A stretch of 64,000 bases of DNA from Prostheceraeus crozeri (lineage: Eukaryota; Platyhelminthes; Polycladida; Euryleptidae): the NCBI GenBank assembly GCA_907163375.1, contig CAJQUW010004756.1:661486-725485 (forward strand), given 5' to 3'. Each line of letters starts with the position of its first letter. Within the stretch, counting starts at the first letter, position 1. A model generated the notes under the pieces. It had not been told where the DNA came from, ran no database searches, and saw only the letters and a list, made by a program, of their open reading frames with translations. Position numbers and translations under genes: made by a program. Below, one piece after another: positions 42,578 through 55,519 of this stretch.

Positions 42578-45500
42578 CTGGAATAAGAATATTTATCTGC
42601 TGTATACTGATCAAATTTGTTATCCTTACAATGAACGCAAAGTGATGAACCATGTTTACAAAACGGCTGCTCAAATCATCTGACAGTTCTTATTCGGTCC
42701 ATTGATTCAGTACATCAAAATAATGATCAAACTTCACCTCGTTCTACATTCATGATCATACATTCATGTTCACTTGTAGAAAAAATGCGATTTCTAGATG
42801 AGACAATATTTTGTCCATAGAGCACGACAACGAATACAAATGTATAATGGTCTGGACCCTGCTTGAAGGCTGGTAAAGTAAGCTTTCGAATTGTATATAT
42901 GACATTCAAATGTGTGAGAAGTCTGGAAGGCATGTGAATCCATTGAATTTTGACATAATTTAGAAGTTCTATCGCTTACCATCAGCTCTGCATATCAAAA
43001 ACTGGATTCATACCAAATCTCAGTCTAAGAGATTTTCCATAAGCACGAACGCAGTAAATTCACTAATTTGCAACACATTTGAAATTGCGCGGTGCATGGT
43101 CAACCACCATACGTTATATAGTAGGCCTATACGTCAGAAAATCAGAGCATGGCATGTTTTGAATAATGCAAAAAGTGTCGCAAGCTATGCAAGCCAAAAG
43201 CTATTTAAACTGAAAAATTTAGGTGCACAAGGCTCCCCAAATTTTCTATAAGTGGTACATCGCCTTCCATTCATTTATAAGAAACATCAATCCGATGATG
43301 ACATTTGTGATCTCATGTATGTGATCGATGTAAAGTACGATCGTTTTTCTCTATGAAAGTTGCCAATCACAATTTCTGAATACAATAGGTGGTGACACAT
43401 ATTAAATCATCAACAGTTGGGCATGCTTGGCACTATGCACAACGCAGTGTCGCACAAAGAATTGTCAAAGGCAGATATTTGTTAAGAATGTCACAACATC
43501 TGACTATCAAATCACGGCACCGATCTTAGTAATGCTCAACTCTCACAAATTTTAAGTCATTCTTCAAGATTATTCTCAGCGCTATTCTAGGAATACTTAG
43601 TTCTCACGATCACGATCGTAAGCTCTACATTGGGTTAACTTCGATCAATGCATCAAAGTCTTCCAGTAATTATCACAATACTCAAAACTCCAATGATATG
43701 TCCGGCCTGCGATGATGATTCAATAGGTTCGACACTAGTGCAGCAACTTTCTAATAGAAATTGTTGTTACACGACGTATAGTTTCATATTTTAAGGTGGG
43801 AAGTTGAAGTAATACTCTTGTTATTTTAAAATAATGAGATAGAATGTCAATATGAATAAAAAGTTTCTTAAAATATGAATTCAAATGAAGGCCCTCTTGC
43901 CACGTATAGTTTAAGTTCCATGACACCGAGAACGGCTGAGTGAATGGCGATCATTGGTACAAGGCGCAAAAAAGGCATCAAATTTCAAAATTGGCTTGAC
44001 ATTTCGTACAACAATGACGCAACTTATTCATCGACACGATCCATGCATCGGGCTTTAGTCTCGTTCTACATCGCTTGAATGAATTAAAGTGCATGTAAAT
44101 GCACGGAAATGCATGAAAATGACAAATGAAATGAACCCAATTTGAAAACATATTTAAGATATCGAGCTTTTTTGAATTTCAAAAAGTGCAGGGGATTTGT
44201 GGCACACCTGTAATGTGTTTTAATCAAGTTGGGAAAAGTAAAAGTGCAAATAACAAGAAAAATGTCAACACACGAGATCGACAATTACATGTACTTTGAT
44301 GATGAACAATAAAATTCCAATAAATTTCAAGTACTTCTTGATGTTTCTTCAGTAAATTGTAGAACAAGGAAGTTTGAGAATCGCGCGCAATCAATTGTTA
44401 TTTTATCAACTATGGATTTCACTTTCAATATGCACGGTTCAGGTTCAGTATCAATTTTCCTAAAATCTAAAAACGTCAAGCTCCTGACAAAGACAAACCT
44501 CAAGGGCGACTCCCTCAGAATTCCCGCCACAATGCATATCAACAGTGCCTACGTTTCTTCACGAAATTCATTCCGAATGCTTTCGAAGATGTGTGGCAAA
44601 TAACCAAATGCTTCAGCATGTTATCAGCAGAAAATCCGATCTCCACTTTTCCAAATTTGTTGTGTAGGCGGGCATCCTTTCAGTCGAGATCATCAAGTTT
44701 CGGAATGGTGATTGCGATTGCAATTTCAATCACAAATATCGTCAGAAATTGCTTTAAGAGTTTATGAAGATTCTTAGTGATGAAGGAAATCGCTAAACGA
44801 TCAGTTTGATACGGTGAAAATTTTTTTTTGAAAGTCTTAGAAATCGATAACACAGCATACAGTTTTATCTAAAGCAATATTCATTTTTCTCCTCCCAGAT
44901 GATATTGATTATCGGGCTTGTTTATCTTTGGTTGATGTAAAATGAAAAAAAAATAAAAGTGAAAACAATCTGAAATGATTACTTACGTTGAATTGTGAGA
45001 AAACGAAAGTTTGAAAAAAATTGAAGAACGAAATATTTTTTCGTGCTATATGTATTTTTTCGAGCTACTTTTCGTGCAAATTTTTAACTTTTTTTAAATT
45101 TGCGAAATTATGTAATTCCTTTAATTTCAAAAAATTCTTCAAACTCTTGACTTTCGAGTCTTTGACCTTAAAGGTCCGATTTTCAAGGGTTTCGCGAGTC
45201 TGAAAACAAATCCAGAAATTCGAGTTCGAGAATTGGAGAGAACCCTGTAAAGAGAGCCGCCACCTGTATTTTGACAACCGGACATCTTTGAATATTACAG
45301 GACTATTTCTCAGCGAAGATGTTTTGATACACTGAAGCAACATGATAGGGGTGAAATTTAATGCAGAATATCGAATATCAAGTCAAGGTGGCAGTTTGCA
45401 TTCATCTTTTTGAAAACTTTGGACATTTTTAAAAAAATTAAAGAAATAAAATGATCAAATTGTTAACCGCATAATTTCTCATATAATACAAGTACCAGCC

Positions 45501-48500
45501 CAGGTACCGAACAATTTCTATCCCTTCACATCCTAAACTTCAAACTGCTGCCACACTTAGTTTCCGCATACATAAATAACGCAGGAAATTAGGCGGTAAC
45601 CAGGGATTTTGTATGGTAGTGACAATCGAGGACAATCGAGTCTTTTAAGAAGCAGACTTCCTTCTGATGATTGGCTGTGTAAAACATCCTCTAGCTGTAC
45701 ATAGCGTAATTTCTGAATGCGAAAAATGTGTTTATTGTTTATGATATGTAGAGACAGTAATTGTTCGGCTGGCACGGATATTATTTCCACTAATTGAGAA
45801 ATTGTGTAGCTAGCAATTTAATTATTGAAAACTGTTTTATTTCTAAAGAAAAGTATGTAAAAATAGTCAATGAGATGAGCGCAAATTGCAATTATTGATT
45901 GGATACACTCAGTATGTCGCTTCCGAAGACTGAAACATTTTCGCGCCTAATATATTGTCCGGTACGCAATTTGTAGAAATGTCCGGTTAGCAAAATGCAA
46001 TGACCACCGCAACGGATGTCGAAAAATCAAATGTATCAACCCCATTGTAAGAAAAATTCCAAAAATGTCCAGAAAATCCAGAAAACTCCATCTGTCGATT
46101 AAGATGTCTAGTGTTTAAACCGAATTGTCAGCTAATAAACAATTTCTTCTTGGTTTTTATTGACTCACCAGGGAATTTCATTAGAAAAAAATTATACTTC
46201 TGGTTTAATTAACCGTATTTCTTTTGAATAGACATCATGACGTCTTCCGAAACGACGCGGATCGAGGAGTCGAATGTGGCGTATTTTTCAAATGTCGACC
46301 AACAACACCTTTTTTAGAAGATGATGTACATTGAAACGAGCTAATTTCACTCGTGGTGTCTTTTTAACTCAAGATGGTTGTAGAAAACTGCGGAGACATG
46401 AATCCCTGTGTTGATCTGGGATGCAGGCCACTCCAACCAATAGTGTTCAATCGATGAGAAAGTTTTTCAGAAACTGATAGAAATGGGGAAAATTGATGCG
46501 GACGCAGAAACCTCGCATTTTGTTCCACGACCGATTTCTTAATTCCACTTGATCATCTCACATGAATTTCCAACTGGAGAAGTAGATTTTTCTACTAAAG
46601 GCAATAGCCTCGCCCATTTTAGTCATGTCTATAAGACATAAACATAGCATTCAATTATCGTACTACTCTCACGGCTAGTGACGAGCACTGTCTTCGCCAG
46701 CACTATTTGCTCTCCGTCATTCACACCCCCAGCACAATTCTTTAAAACGCGCGTAATATTTCTCAGGCCATGGGAGGATTCTCCCAATCACTCAATATAA
46801 ACCCGAAAAATTAATCAGAACGTCTCTACTGGTTGGCAAACCATTCCTAGGCTGTAAGGCGACTACACAAGTCAAATCCCAACAAAATCTCGATTTGAGC
46901 TTCTTAGTTGGAATTGTTTCAATTTCTTTTTTCATTTTTGGAGGCAATATAAGGCACTGACGTTGCTGATCAACCGGTGGGTGAAGTAGACGTATTTTTG
47001 CAAACAATTTTGTAACGGCTCAACAACCGTTACCCGAAAAAATATTTTATAAAAATCCCGCAATATTCAAATCAGCTATGTAATGGCATTAAAATTGATA
47101 TTGCTGCATTGCTGTGTGCACAACAAATACCCCCCAAAAATGCATCACAGCGGTTATGTATATTGGAGGCGACGGAGTAATTCAAAGAATAATTGGTGTA
47201 TTCCTAAAATGCCAACACCATCACCTTCAACGTCTACATCGGTCATTCTTGATCTTAAAATATAAAACAAGTGTCACGTCTTGATCCAATGCCAACATGA
47301 TCATGTCACGGATGTTTGTGCTAGGAAAACCCGGGGCCCATTTGTTTTGTGACTTTACAAGCTCATTGCGGGTTTTTGGTATTATTTTGAAATAAAACGG
47401 GGCGTCCGGAAGCTTATAGGTTGCGTATTTACACAACAATCCACATACTGATCCAAAGTTCCGGCAGCTGAAAGGAATTTTCCACATAAAGTTCATCGTT
47501 CACCTCTCTACTCGTCAACTGTGACTATGCCGTTTCTTTTTGTGAATCGATAGACGCGTTCTATGGTTAATCTCATCATTGCAATGGTTTTTAACCAGTT
47601 ATAAACATATTAAATCTCATTTCTAGAAATGATTGATGCAATTATGGTCCAAAAGCATGTGCTTGTAGAGGACATTCAGGAGCAATGGAGTTCTCTGCAT
47701 AGTTGAAGTGGCGTTCTCCAAATTTTGTGGTATCACGGCAAATTCAGGGATTGGTCTTCAGATTGGTTCCAAGGATTGTTCGTTCTCATTTTTATTAATT
47801 TGCCAATGTTTCGAAAAATGCCCAAGAAACACGAGCTGTATTCATGACCTTTCATATTATTGACGTTTTCGGAAAACGCAGTTGTTCTGAGACTAATGCA
47901 ATATTTTTGAAGGCAGAGCCATATTTCCGTGCACCAAGGGATAGTAGAAATTGCAACGCAATGTTTTTGAATGACCTTATGTTGAATCATGATGACCATT
48001 CTAGCCATGAACAACAACAATAGGTCTGGACCGGGGGACAGTTCCTATCTGCTTCATTTTAAACTTCGTGGCAAGGTCATTTCGTTTCGCCTAGGCGAGG
48101 CTTTAATTCCGAATTTTGTTTTTAATATCATTAATTAGCTGTCCGCCACCTACGTTTTCGTTCGTTTTGAATTGGGAATTAACATTTTTCAAACTAAATC
48201 TCTGCTCTTGATTCTGTATGAATAACTCGCCCACAGAAGTTTATTTGTGTTCTGTCTTGTGTAGTGCAAAGTTTCTTTTGGGCGCAACTTTCCTCCGAAT
48301 AATGCGTGAATGACTTGGTTACTGCAATCAGGCATGTAAAAATAATAAACATTCGGAGTATAAAGATTGCTGAGTGCCAGCCATTGACGTGTAATGTATT
48401 GTTACTTACAGTACCAGTAAGAAGTTAATGTATTAAGCACCATGTCTGCAGTAATTTTTGTTAAATTAGCAGCTCGATGACCAGATTGCTTTCATGCTGA

Positions 48501-48667
48501 ACTCTCAAGTAATCTTCTTAGCGGGCTCACATCAAAAAACCTGCCACTGGTAAGAGTTAAAATCACATGATAAAGGCAATGTTTTCAATTTACTCTATGA
48601 CCTTACTCTCTGCTTAGGCAGAGTGGACCATAATTGATCATGATGTGACATACGTGCAGAAGCCAAC
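42578..48667. other. No gene recognised
   Basis: The 5' exons of POC5 are expected here or further right, but I found no segment resembling its N terminus. The region is AT-rich with short frames only. Confidence 0.4.
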
Positions 48668-49375
48668 CTGTCCGGCAGCCAGAAAACGAGTTTGCTGCAG
48701 GGCCGAGGCCGATGGAGCTTTCAAGAATAGGTGCACACACTGTATACGACTCGGCACGGTTGCGCGAGTTCTCGTGAGTTCCTCTTTCTTGTCGCAGGAT
48801 CAAAGCAAAACTACATGTAAATCCAATGGGACGCGATTGCAGTTTTTGGCTATAATGAAATTTTGCAAGTTTGTTTTTTCTCCCTGATAGCCGCAAAAGT
48901 ATAAGCCAAGAGTATAATTTTATGCATGGCAAGTCTTCAGGTCATTTCTTCATTTTATGCACCTGTCTGTGAAGCTAAACACCTTCAGATTTGGCGCGCC
49001 TCTTACTTGTCGGCAAACACAAAACATTTTGGCAACTTTATCACATTCAACCACTTCTCACATGCATAGCCCGATTAGATGCATGTTAAAAGCACAGTAC
49101 ATCATAGGAATGACTGAGGACCTTCCATGCCAAAATCATTATGACTCTTGGCGTAGTACTATTCGTTAATCCGAGAAACATGCCCCCAATTATTAGCGCC
49201 AAACAAGCAATCTGCGACCCTTGGAAATACATGTGTTTTCTTTGATCTGTCTGACAAGAAGAGGAATCACTAGAACTCGGAGCCGTGCGATTCGTCGTCG
49301 GCATTAGGGAGCACTTCATTATTGGAAGTCTCACTTTCGGCTGTTCCACATGCGAAACTCGCTCTGGTGCGGACT
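48668..49375. mobile_element. Foldback element copy B
   Basis: The left end is GTCCGGCAGCCAGAAAACGA. The right end is ...CGAAACTCGCTCTGGTGCGGAC. Internal blocks match copy A, including CCAATGGGACGC, GGCAAGTCTTCAGGTC and CTGTCTGACAAGAAGAGGAA. More diverged than copy A. Confidence 0.72.
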
Positions 49376-51714
49376 CCCCATCCGAGTAAAGGAAATAGTT
49401 CTTCTTTGGAAAACTCGATCATGGACGCATCTTAGTAGGTGCACGTTCTCTAGAGAAACTATGCATGAATCAATAATATTTCAACGATTAATTGTCCCAA
49501 AAAGGAAGAAAAGTAGTACCGCACTCACGCACGAACTATATGCTCAGGTAACACAGCGGAGGAACATATACCACTGATATACCAGCAATCTCTTCGTGGA
49601 TGAATTCGACTAAAACTCGAACCACATTCGCGCGATTCGCCTTCGTATAGAGATGCATGGTCCATAGGAGGCAAGGTCACTCGGTCGAATGTACCGTTCC
49701 TCTAGTTACATTATTGCTTGATTGTTGCTAGATATCTCCTATAATGGGTCACCTTTTTTTATTCCGGTCTGTTAAGGTACCATAATTTACCCGCTTGGCG
49801 TTTACAGACGGACAAGTCTGAGAATTTTTGATGATGAAAGATTTTCGCAGTATTGCTTCGTCGTGAGGGAAAGCGAGGGTCATCTCTGTTCAAGGATAGC
49901 TCTGTGGAGGTTCCAAAGACCTCTTTCTTTTTAAAGTTGGTCTGTATGGGTACTGTGCCACGTATCGGTGCTAACAGGACTAACTTCGCAAAAAGAAAGC
50001 GATTTTTGACATGAAAATCGTTAGCACGTATCATGAACATGTCTCAAGGGACTGGAAAATTTCAAGGTCTGTTGCACTGAGTCGATTGTTTATAGTTGTT
50101 GGTGTAACTCATCGAAATTCAGATGACACCGCGGATACAAAAGAATTTCATGATATTTGTTTAGTCAAATATAACCGTCAATGCCAATGTGTTGTGTGCC
50201 ATATAACTGGTGTCTCAGCCGCTTTCTGCACATGAGTAATTTCATTAAATGTTCGCAGATGCTGTTTTTAGATAGACACCACCAAGACCAGGGATTGTCT
50301 GGAGCTGTGTTTACACGATTTGTATTAATGTCTCTCAGTGGCAGACGGATCTGAGCAGGGCACTTAGCAGAAGTGGTAGTCCATCCGAAAAAATATGTCC
50401 AAGTTATGTAATTAGAGTAATACATTGTTTGTGTTTAAATATCTCTACCAATTGGTTTTGTTTTTCTCTACCTGGATCGCTTCAGCACGTGAATATTGTC
50501 TTCAGGTCGATGTTGTATTATGCGTCAATATCCTTGATGTTCTGCTTTCAAGACTCTTGTGACGCTGTAGAATTTTTTTTCTTGAATTTCATTTTTTGTT
50601 GTCCTATGCGATTATTGCTTCGATTTCACGTAGATGAACTAAGAAACCGATGACCCAGATCCTAGCGTTTCTGTTAGCCTGCGTAATATCAATGCAGTGT
50701 TATGTCACACGGTTCTGTGGCATTTCCCAGCCGTAGAGAGGCCTTTCATCAAAAATTATCTTTTCTTCCGGCATTCTTACAAAACAGACTGCATCTGTTG
50801 ATAAGAAGTAATCAGCAAACTTGACTTTGGTTGGCGTGTCCAAATGGCACACATAATGCTAGATTGGGATAATGTCATCAGTGCAGCACGGTTAAAGGCT
50901 GGGTACATAGCCGAGGTCAAGCCCATCGAAAAAATTGTCACCCAGTTTCTTTTAATTTTACTCGCAGTGCTTGCAATGCCCCAACCCAGAATACAGGGCG
51001 ACGCAAATTTCAAAAGTGGGAGGGGTGGGGACAACAGTGTAAGTCTTTGCCAGAAATTGTTTCGAAGCGGATTGCATTGTACGTATTAGTCCTAGCGCAC
51101 ATTTGTTTAATGAAGGAACATGTACGTGTAGGCTACAAGGATATTGTAGTTATATTTAAATGTGATTGTACATGTATTGCAAATACGGGTCGCATAGTAC
51201 CTATGCATCCAAGTAAACACAGCGAATTACAGTCTTAGGAAACACACACACGCTGAAAAAATAGGTGTATTTGAAGATATGCATATAACCGGGTATATAC
51301 AGAAAAAATCCGTGACTACGATGATGTTTTCGGCTAGAGAAATTTCAGAAAACGCTGCGGATAATTCATCATGCAGTATGACAGTTTAGGAATGTCCTGT
51401 ATTAGCCAATTTAAACCATACGAGTGCCAATACGCTGCCAGTTGTATTGGGACTATAATTCTCAAATACTGGATCGTCTGTGTCAGATTTTCCCGAGAAA
51501 CTCTTTACCAACAGATTAGGTCACATTTGATTCCGTCTCTTCCAGATAGTGTGAAGAAACTGCAACTTGTATAATCTTGACTACTTTTTCTGCAGTACTT
51601 TATGATTCATGTACTGTATATTTGTTATGAATGACGATATTTTCCTTATTTTTGAAATACTTGTTTAAAAGTATTTCTGATATTTCGTTATGATGACGAT
51701 GAGCACGGAGGCCT
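49376..51714. other. No gene recognised
   Basis: A frame at 50777-51034 (minus) and its shadow attracted attention but show no family motif. Nothing supportable. Confidence 0.4.
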
Positions 51715-52830
51715 ATGACTGACCTTTTCTGAAGCCATTGATGATCCAGTCAGTCCTTAACTCGTAAGGTGGAAAAACTGCGCTCCGCCGTTGTGTTTGA
51801 TGCCGGAACCAACGAGTCAGAAGCATGTGCAACATCCTTTCGGGATTCTCAACAATGACTTGGTTTTCTGTCGCGAAGCTGGAGAGGTTTGCGATTATCT
51901 GAAAAAGTAAAGCATCTATCGACCACACGTTCTTATGAAACAAGATGCAAGCAGGCGAGGAATGTTCTTACATACAGTATCATTGCTATACTGTAGTGTA
52001 TATCGGAAATAACACCTAGGTTCTTTACCTCAGATAATATGTCTTGCAGTGATTTGATTTTCAATATTTACCAAATTTGCAGTTGCAGCTTCGCTTACGT
52101 AAATCAAATTCTTCATATCTGGCGGATGGCGTCTTCGAAAATCTTTTTTCAATCACTTTGCTCCACAGAATCGGTTGTCGCAGCTCTTCAACAACACATT
52201 TCACAAGCCTGAAGGGTTTTGTTAGGTGGGCTTGTCGAAGCGTCGTTTTGATCTCATTTTCTCGGCCCTGACCCATGCCTCGTAGTAGGAGTCGTACGTT
52301 GTTTTGTAGGGTCATGAGCGCTGAACTTGTGCCTTCGTCGCACTTGTGATTGCTCTAATCGCTTTGGCATGCGGCTTCGTTCGAGGATTTTCGGATGTTT
52401 TAGGTTGAACTTCTCCCCGTGTGGTGGCTTCTTTGCCAACGTTTCGAAGGATTCATCGATGTTGCGCATCATTTTCAATTGTGTCAGCACTACTTTGACA
52501 GCTCCAAGAGTAGAGAACAGAACAATGGGGTTTTGCAGGATGACACTCAGGGACGATCTGTTAAACCACGATCTCTCTCAAATGAGAAGTGTCAGGTAGA
52601 AGGCACTTTCAGAATCGTGATGAGATGTCGTCAGCACAGATCCAGCGTCATTTCGCTGACTTCGACAATTCTCGAGAGTCAGCAAAACAGGTTCATTGTC
52701 TACCAACAAAGCCGGTGATTTGCCTTGTGCCGGACAGTGAAGCGAGTGGACAAAGGGAGGGCAGAGTTTGAAATTTGATGAGAGCCTGGAATTGCATGTT
52801 CTTACTTCTTCCAAACCTGATCACTTTTCC
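51715..52830 (-). pseudogene. Decayed hAT transposase remnant
   Basis: Minus-strand pieces resemble TTF/ZMYM-type hAT transposases: IVLFSTLGAVKVVLTQLKMM, NIDESFETL and MPKRLEQ (about 52360-52530), then a piece with VRLLLRGMGQGREN. Near 51780 comes the dimerisation motif PASNTTAERSFSTLRVK, followed by a trace of SSMASEK. The pieces lie in different frames with several stops. No terminal repeats were found. It is an old copy; more of it may extend right, towards 53.8 kb. Confidence 0.6.
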
Positions 52831-54906
52831 TTTCATTCATATCGAGCGCTGTCTGGCGTCTGATGACAGTCAACATTTGTGAGTTCCGCGAAAAACAGTC
52901 ACGTATAGTAATGATGAAGGAAGCATGTCTCCTGACAGCGAGGTTAGCGATATGGTTGGCAGTGAACGTATAGGAGCACGGGGCTCCTTATGCATAATAC
53001 GAAGCTGCGTACCAGCATTTACCCTTCATCTTTGCTCGCCCCGTATACCCTGGCCTCTCCAGATTCCATATGGACAAATGAACGAAACAGCACATCTTTG
53101 ATTACTTTTACGATTGTTTCAGAATCTGTGATGGGGGTCAAAAAGACCCAAGCAAAAACCACTTCAGGAGTGACTTTCCGGAACGAATTTTAAGCAGATC
53201 GACAGTTGCTTCAATCCCGGTTATGTCAGTTTGGCTGTTTCAACGATGCGAGAATCTCCAAATAGGGCTTCTTTAACCTGTCCAGAATATTTCTATGTCG
53301 TGGGTGTTGGCCAATCCAAACACAGGCATTTTCATTCTGAATATCGTTGGAGTGACGGACTTGCTCCTCGAAACCAATTCATCAGTCTTGGATCATCCGT
53401 TTCCCTCAGCTTCAAAAGAGAACTATAGATCGACCTTTCGTAGTGTGCCCTCGTATTGCATCATGGCCTCGCTAGGAATCTCAGGGATGATCGGCAGTTC
53501 ATAAGCCTTTCTATGGGCTTCTTTTTGCTCCTTGATTTTTTTGTCGACAGCACAGTTGATAACATTAAGGGGCTGTTATAGTTGACGGATTTTGACGATG
53601 TGTGCGTTAGACTTTCTCTATCTTTCTTCCAATTGGCACATCCAAACACTTTGGAAAGTTGCTTTCTGAGATTTTGGAACGCCCGGGAGACTAGTTGTGA
53701 CGCTTTGCAAACGTAGAAGCATCGTGCTATATTCAAAAGGGGTTGAACTGTAGATGGGACCGCATCAAACATGAATTTTGAATTTGAATCTTCGATTCCG
53801 TTCTTCTTTGCACGGGAAAACGCAGGTGCTTCGGTTGATGGGGCGCCTCAACATAAGCAGACAGGCTAGCTGTGGATGGCGGAAGGAGTCGCTGGTTGGT
53901 GATCTTTGAGGTGCGGAGGAGGTCGCTGGAGTGGCTGTGGTAACACGAAGATAGTGTTTCAGCCATTTTTGTGGGTTGGAGATTAGCTCTTCCCTCTTCG
54001 GTTTCTACTTTCTTTTGTTTTACAAGGAAACAATTGCCAATAAAATGACAAATGCATATACATATCCGATAGATGTAATAGCTGATACATATTCCTGCTT
54101 TTTCCATAAAACTAAACGGGCCTAGCCCAGGACATTCTTGTTAGCTGATGTTTTCAAACTGTCTGCACCTGTTACATGCTTAAAATGATGAGAATATTCA
54201 TCGTTTTAAAAAAATTAGTAGAATTTCGAAGATGTCGAGTCGAAATATAAAAAATATCACAGTTTCTATGATGATTTCGGTCGACGGTTAATGTAAGCAC
54301 GTTCGTAGGGGCGATTCGAATGACTGAATGAGCATTCGTGAAACACTGTCTAGAGCCTGGAGGCCGCAGTTTTGAAACCACCAAAATTCAGTCAACTGAG
54401 GCACAAGGAATAGAATTTCATATCTTCTCTGATTCTTTACCCGAATATGTAACTTGATGCGCCTATTTGACTGGTTAGTTATTTTCCAAAATTGTTTTGT
54501 CTCCTATCTATAAGGCAATATCAAGCCTATGCCCACTTCGGAAAGGAAGAAAGGAAATTTTAATGCCATTGTTGGAGTGGAAAAAAATTACTCAAACAGT
54601 AGATGATGTCCTTACACTTGGATGTGTTATGCAGTGACATGTTGGAAACAATCACCATGCATATTTGTAATTAAAACAACTGCAAGAAGGTATATTGGCT
54701 TGGTGAACAAAGGGAGCTGGCATTGATAGCTCACACGTTGATACTCTTAACTGAAATGGAATGACAATGTCTGGATTCTGGACGACGAATTGCACATCAC
54801 AAACTGTACATGAGAGATTCAATCATCTGTTCACTGTATCTTCAAAGTCAGTTTCTAGATACACAGATCATCCAGGGAAGCGGTGGAATATGACAGTCAA
54901 GCTTTT
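52831..54906. other. No clear gene; decayed coding traces
   Basis: Several medium-length frames on the minus strand between 53200 and 54100 have normal amino-acid composition but stops in every frame. They could be the front of the hAT remnant to the left. I do not assign them. Confidence 0.35.
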
Positions 54907-55519
54907 AGTTTCTGGGCAGGCCCGAACGAGTTTCTGCTGGGGAACGAGACCCAAAAATGGAAACTTCCACAGCATGAGTAAACTGTGGCTAATACGAATC
55001 TGCACGTCTGCGAGTTCTAGTGAGTTCCTCTTCTTGTCAGACAGGATCAAAGACTGGTTCTGTCTGTTTTTTGCTTAAAATGAAATTTTCTATTTTTTCC
55101 CTTATCGACTGAAAAGTCACCAAGTCTAGAGCATAATTTTGGACATGGAATGTTCTTCAGGGCAGTTTCCTATCAGGGGTTCATGAACATTTGTTAGGAA
55201 GCTACATGCATTTAGTATTTAAAAAGCCTCTATTGACGGCAAGCACAATTGTTGGCCCATCTTAAGCACATTCAACCACATTCTCACATTACATTATCGA
55301 TCAGAAAGATGATATACTACATGCCAAAAGCTGTTGCAATCTGGTCCCATTGGATTTACTTGTTGTTTTTTTTGATCGTAGGTCTGACTAGAAGAGGAAA
55401 CTAATAGATCTCGGCAGACGCCGAAATCGTAGTAGGTTATAAGGCGTGTTATTTCATTCTGTGAAAGTTTCATTTTCGGTCTCCGTTCCGGCAAAAACTC
55501 GCTCTGGCTGCCGAACTAT
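54907..55519. mobile_element. Foldback element copy C
   Basis: The left end (GAACGAGTTTCTGCTGGGGA) and the right end (AAACTCGCTCTGGCTGCCGA) are inverted partners. It shares CTTGTCAGACAGGATCAAAG, TGGACATGGAATGTTCTTCA and a trailing CCCATTGGATT block with copies A and B. About 613 bp. Confidence 0.75.

Noticed and set aside
50777-51089. Possible reverse transcriptase fragment
   Set aside because: No catalytic or structural motif could be placed in either strand.
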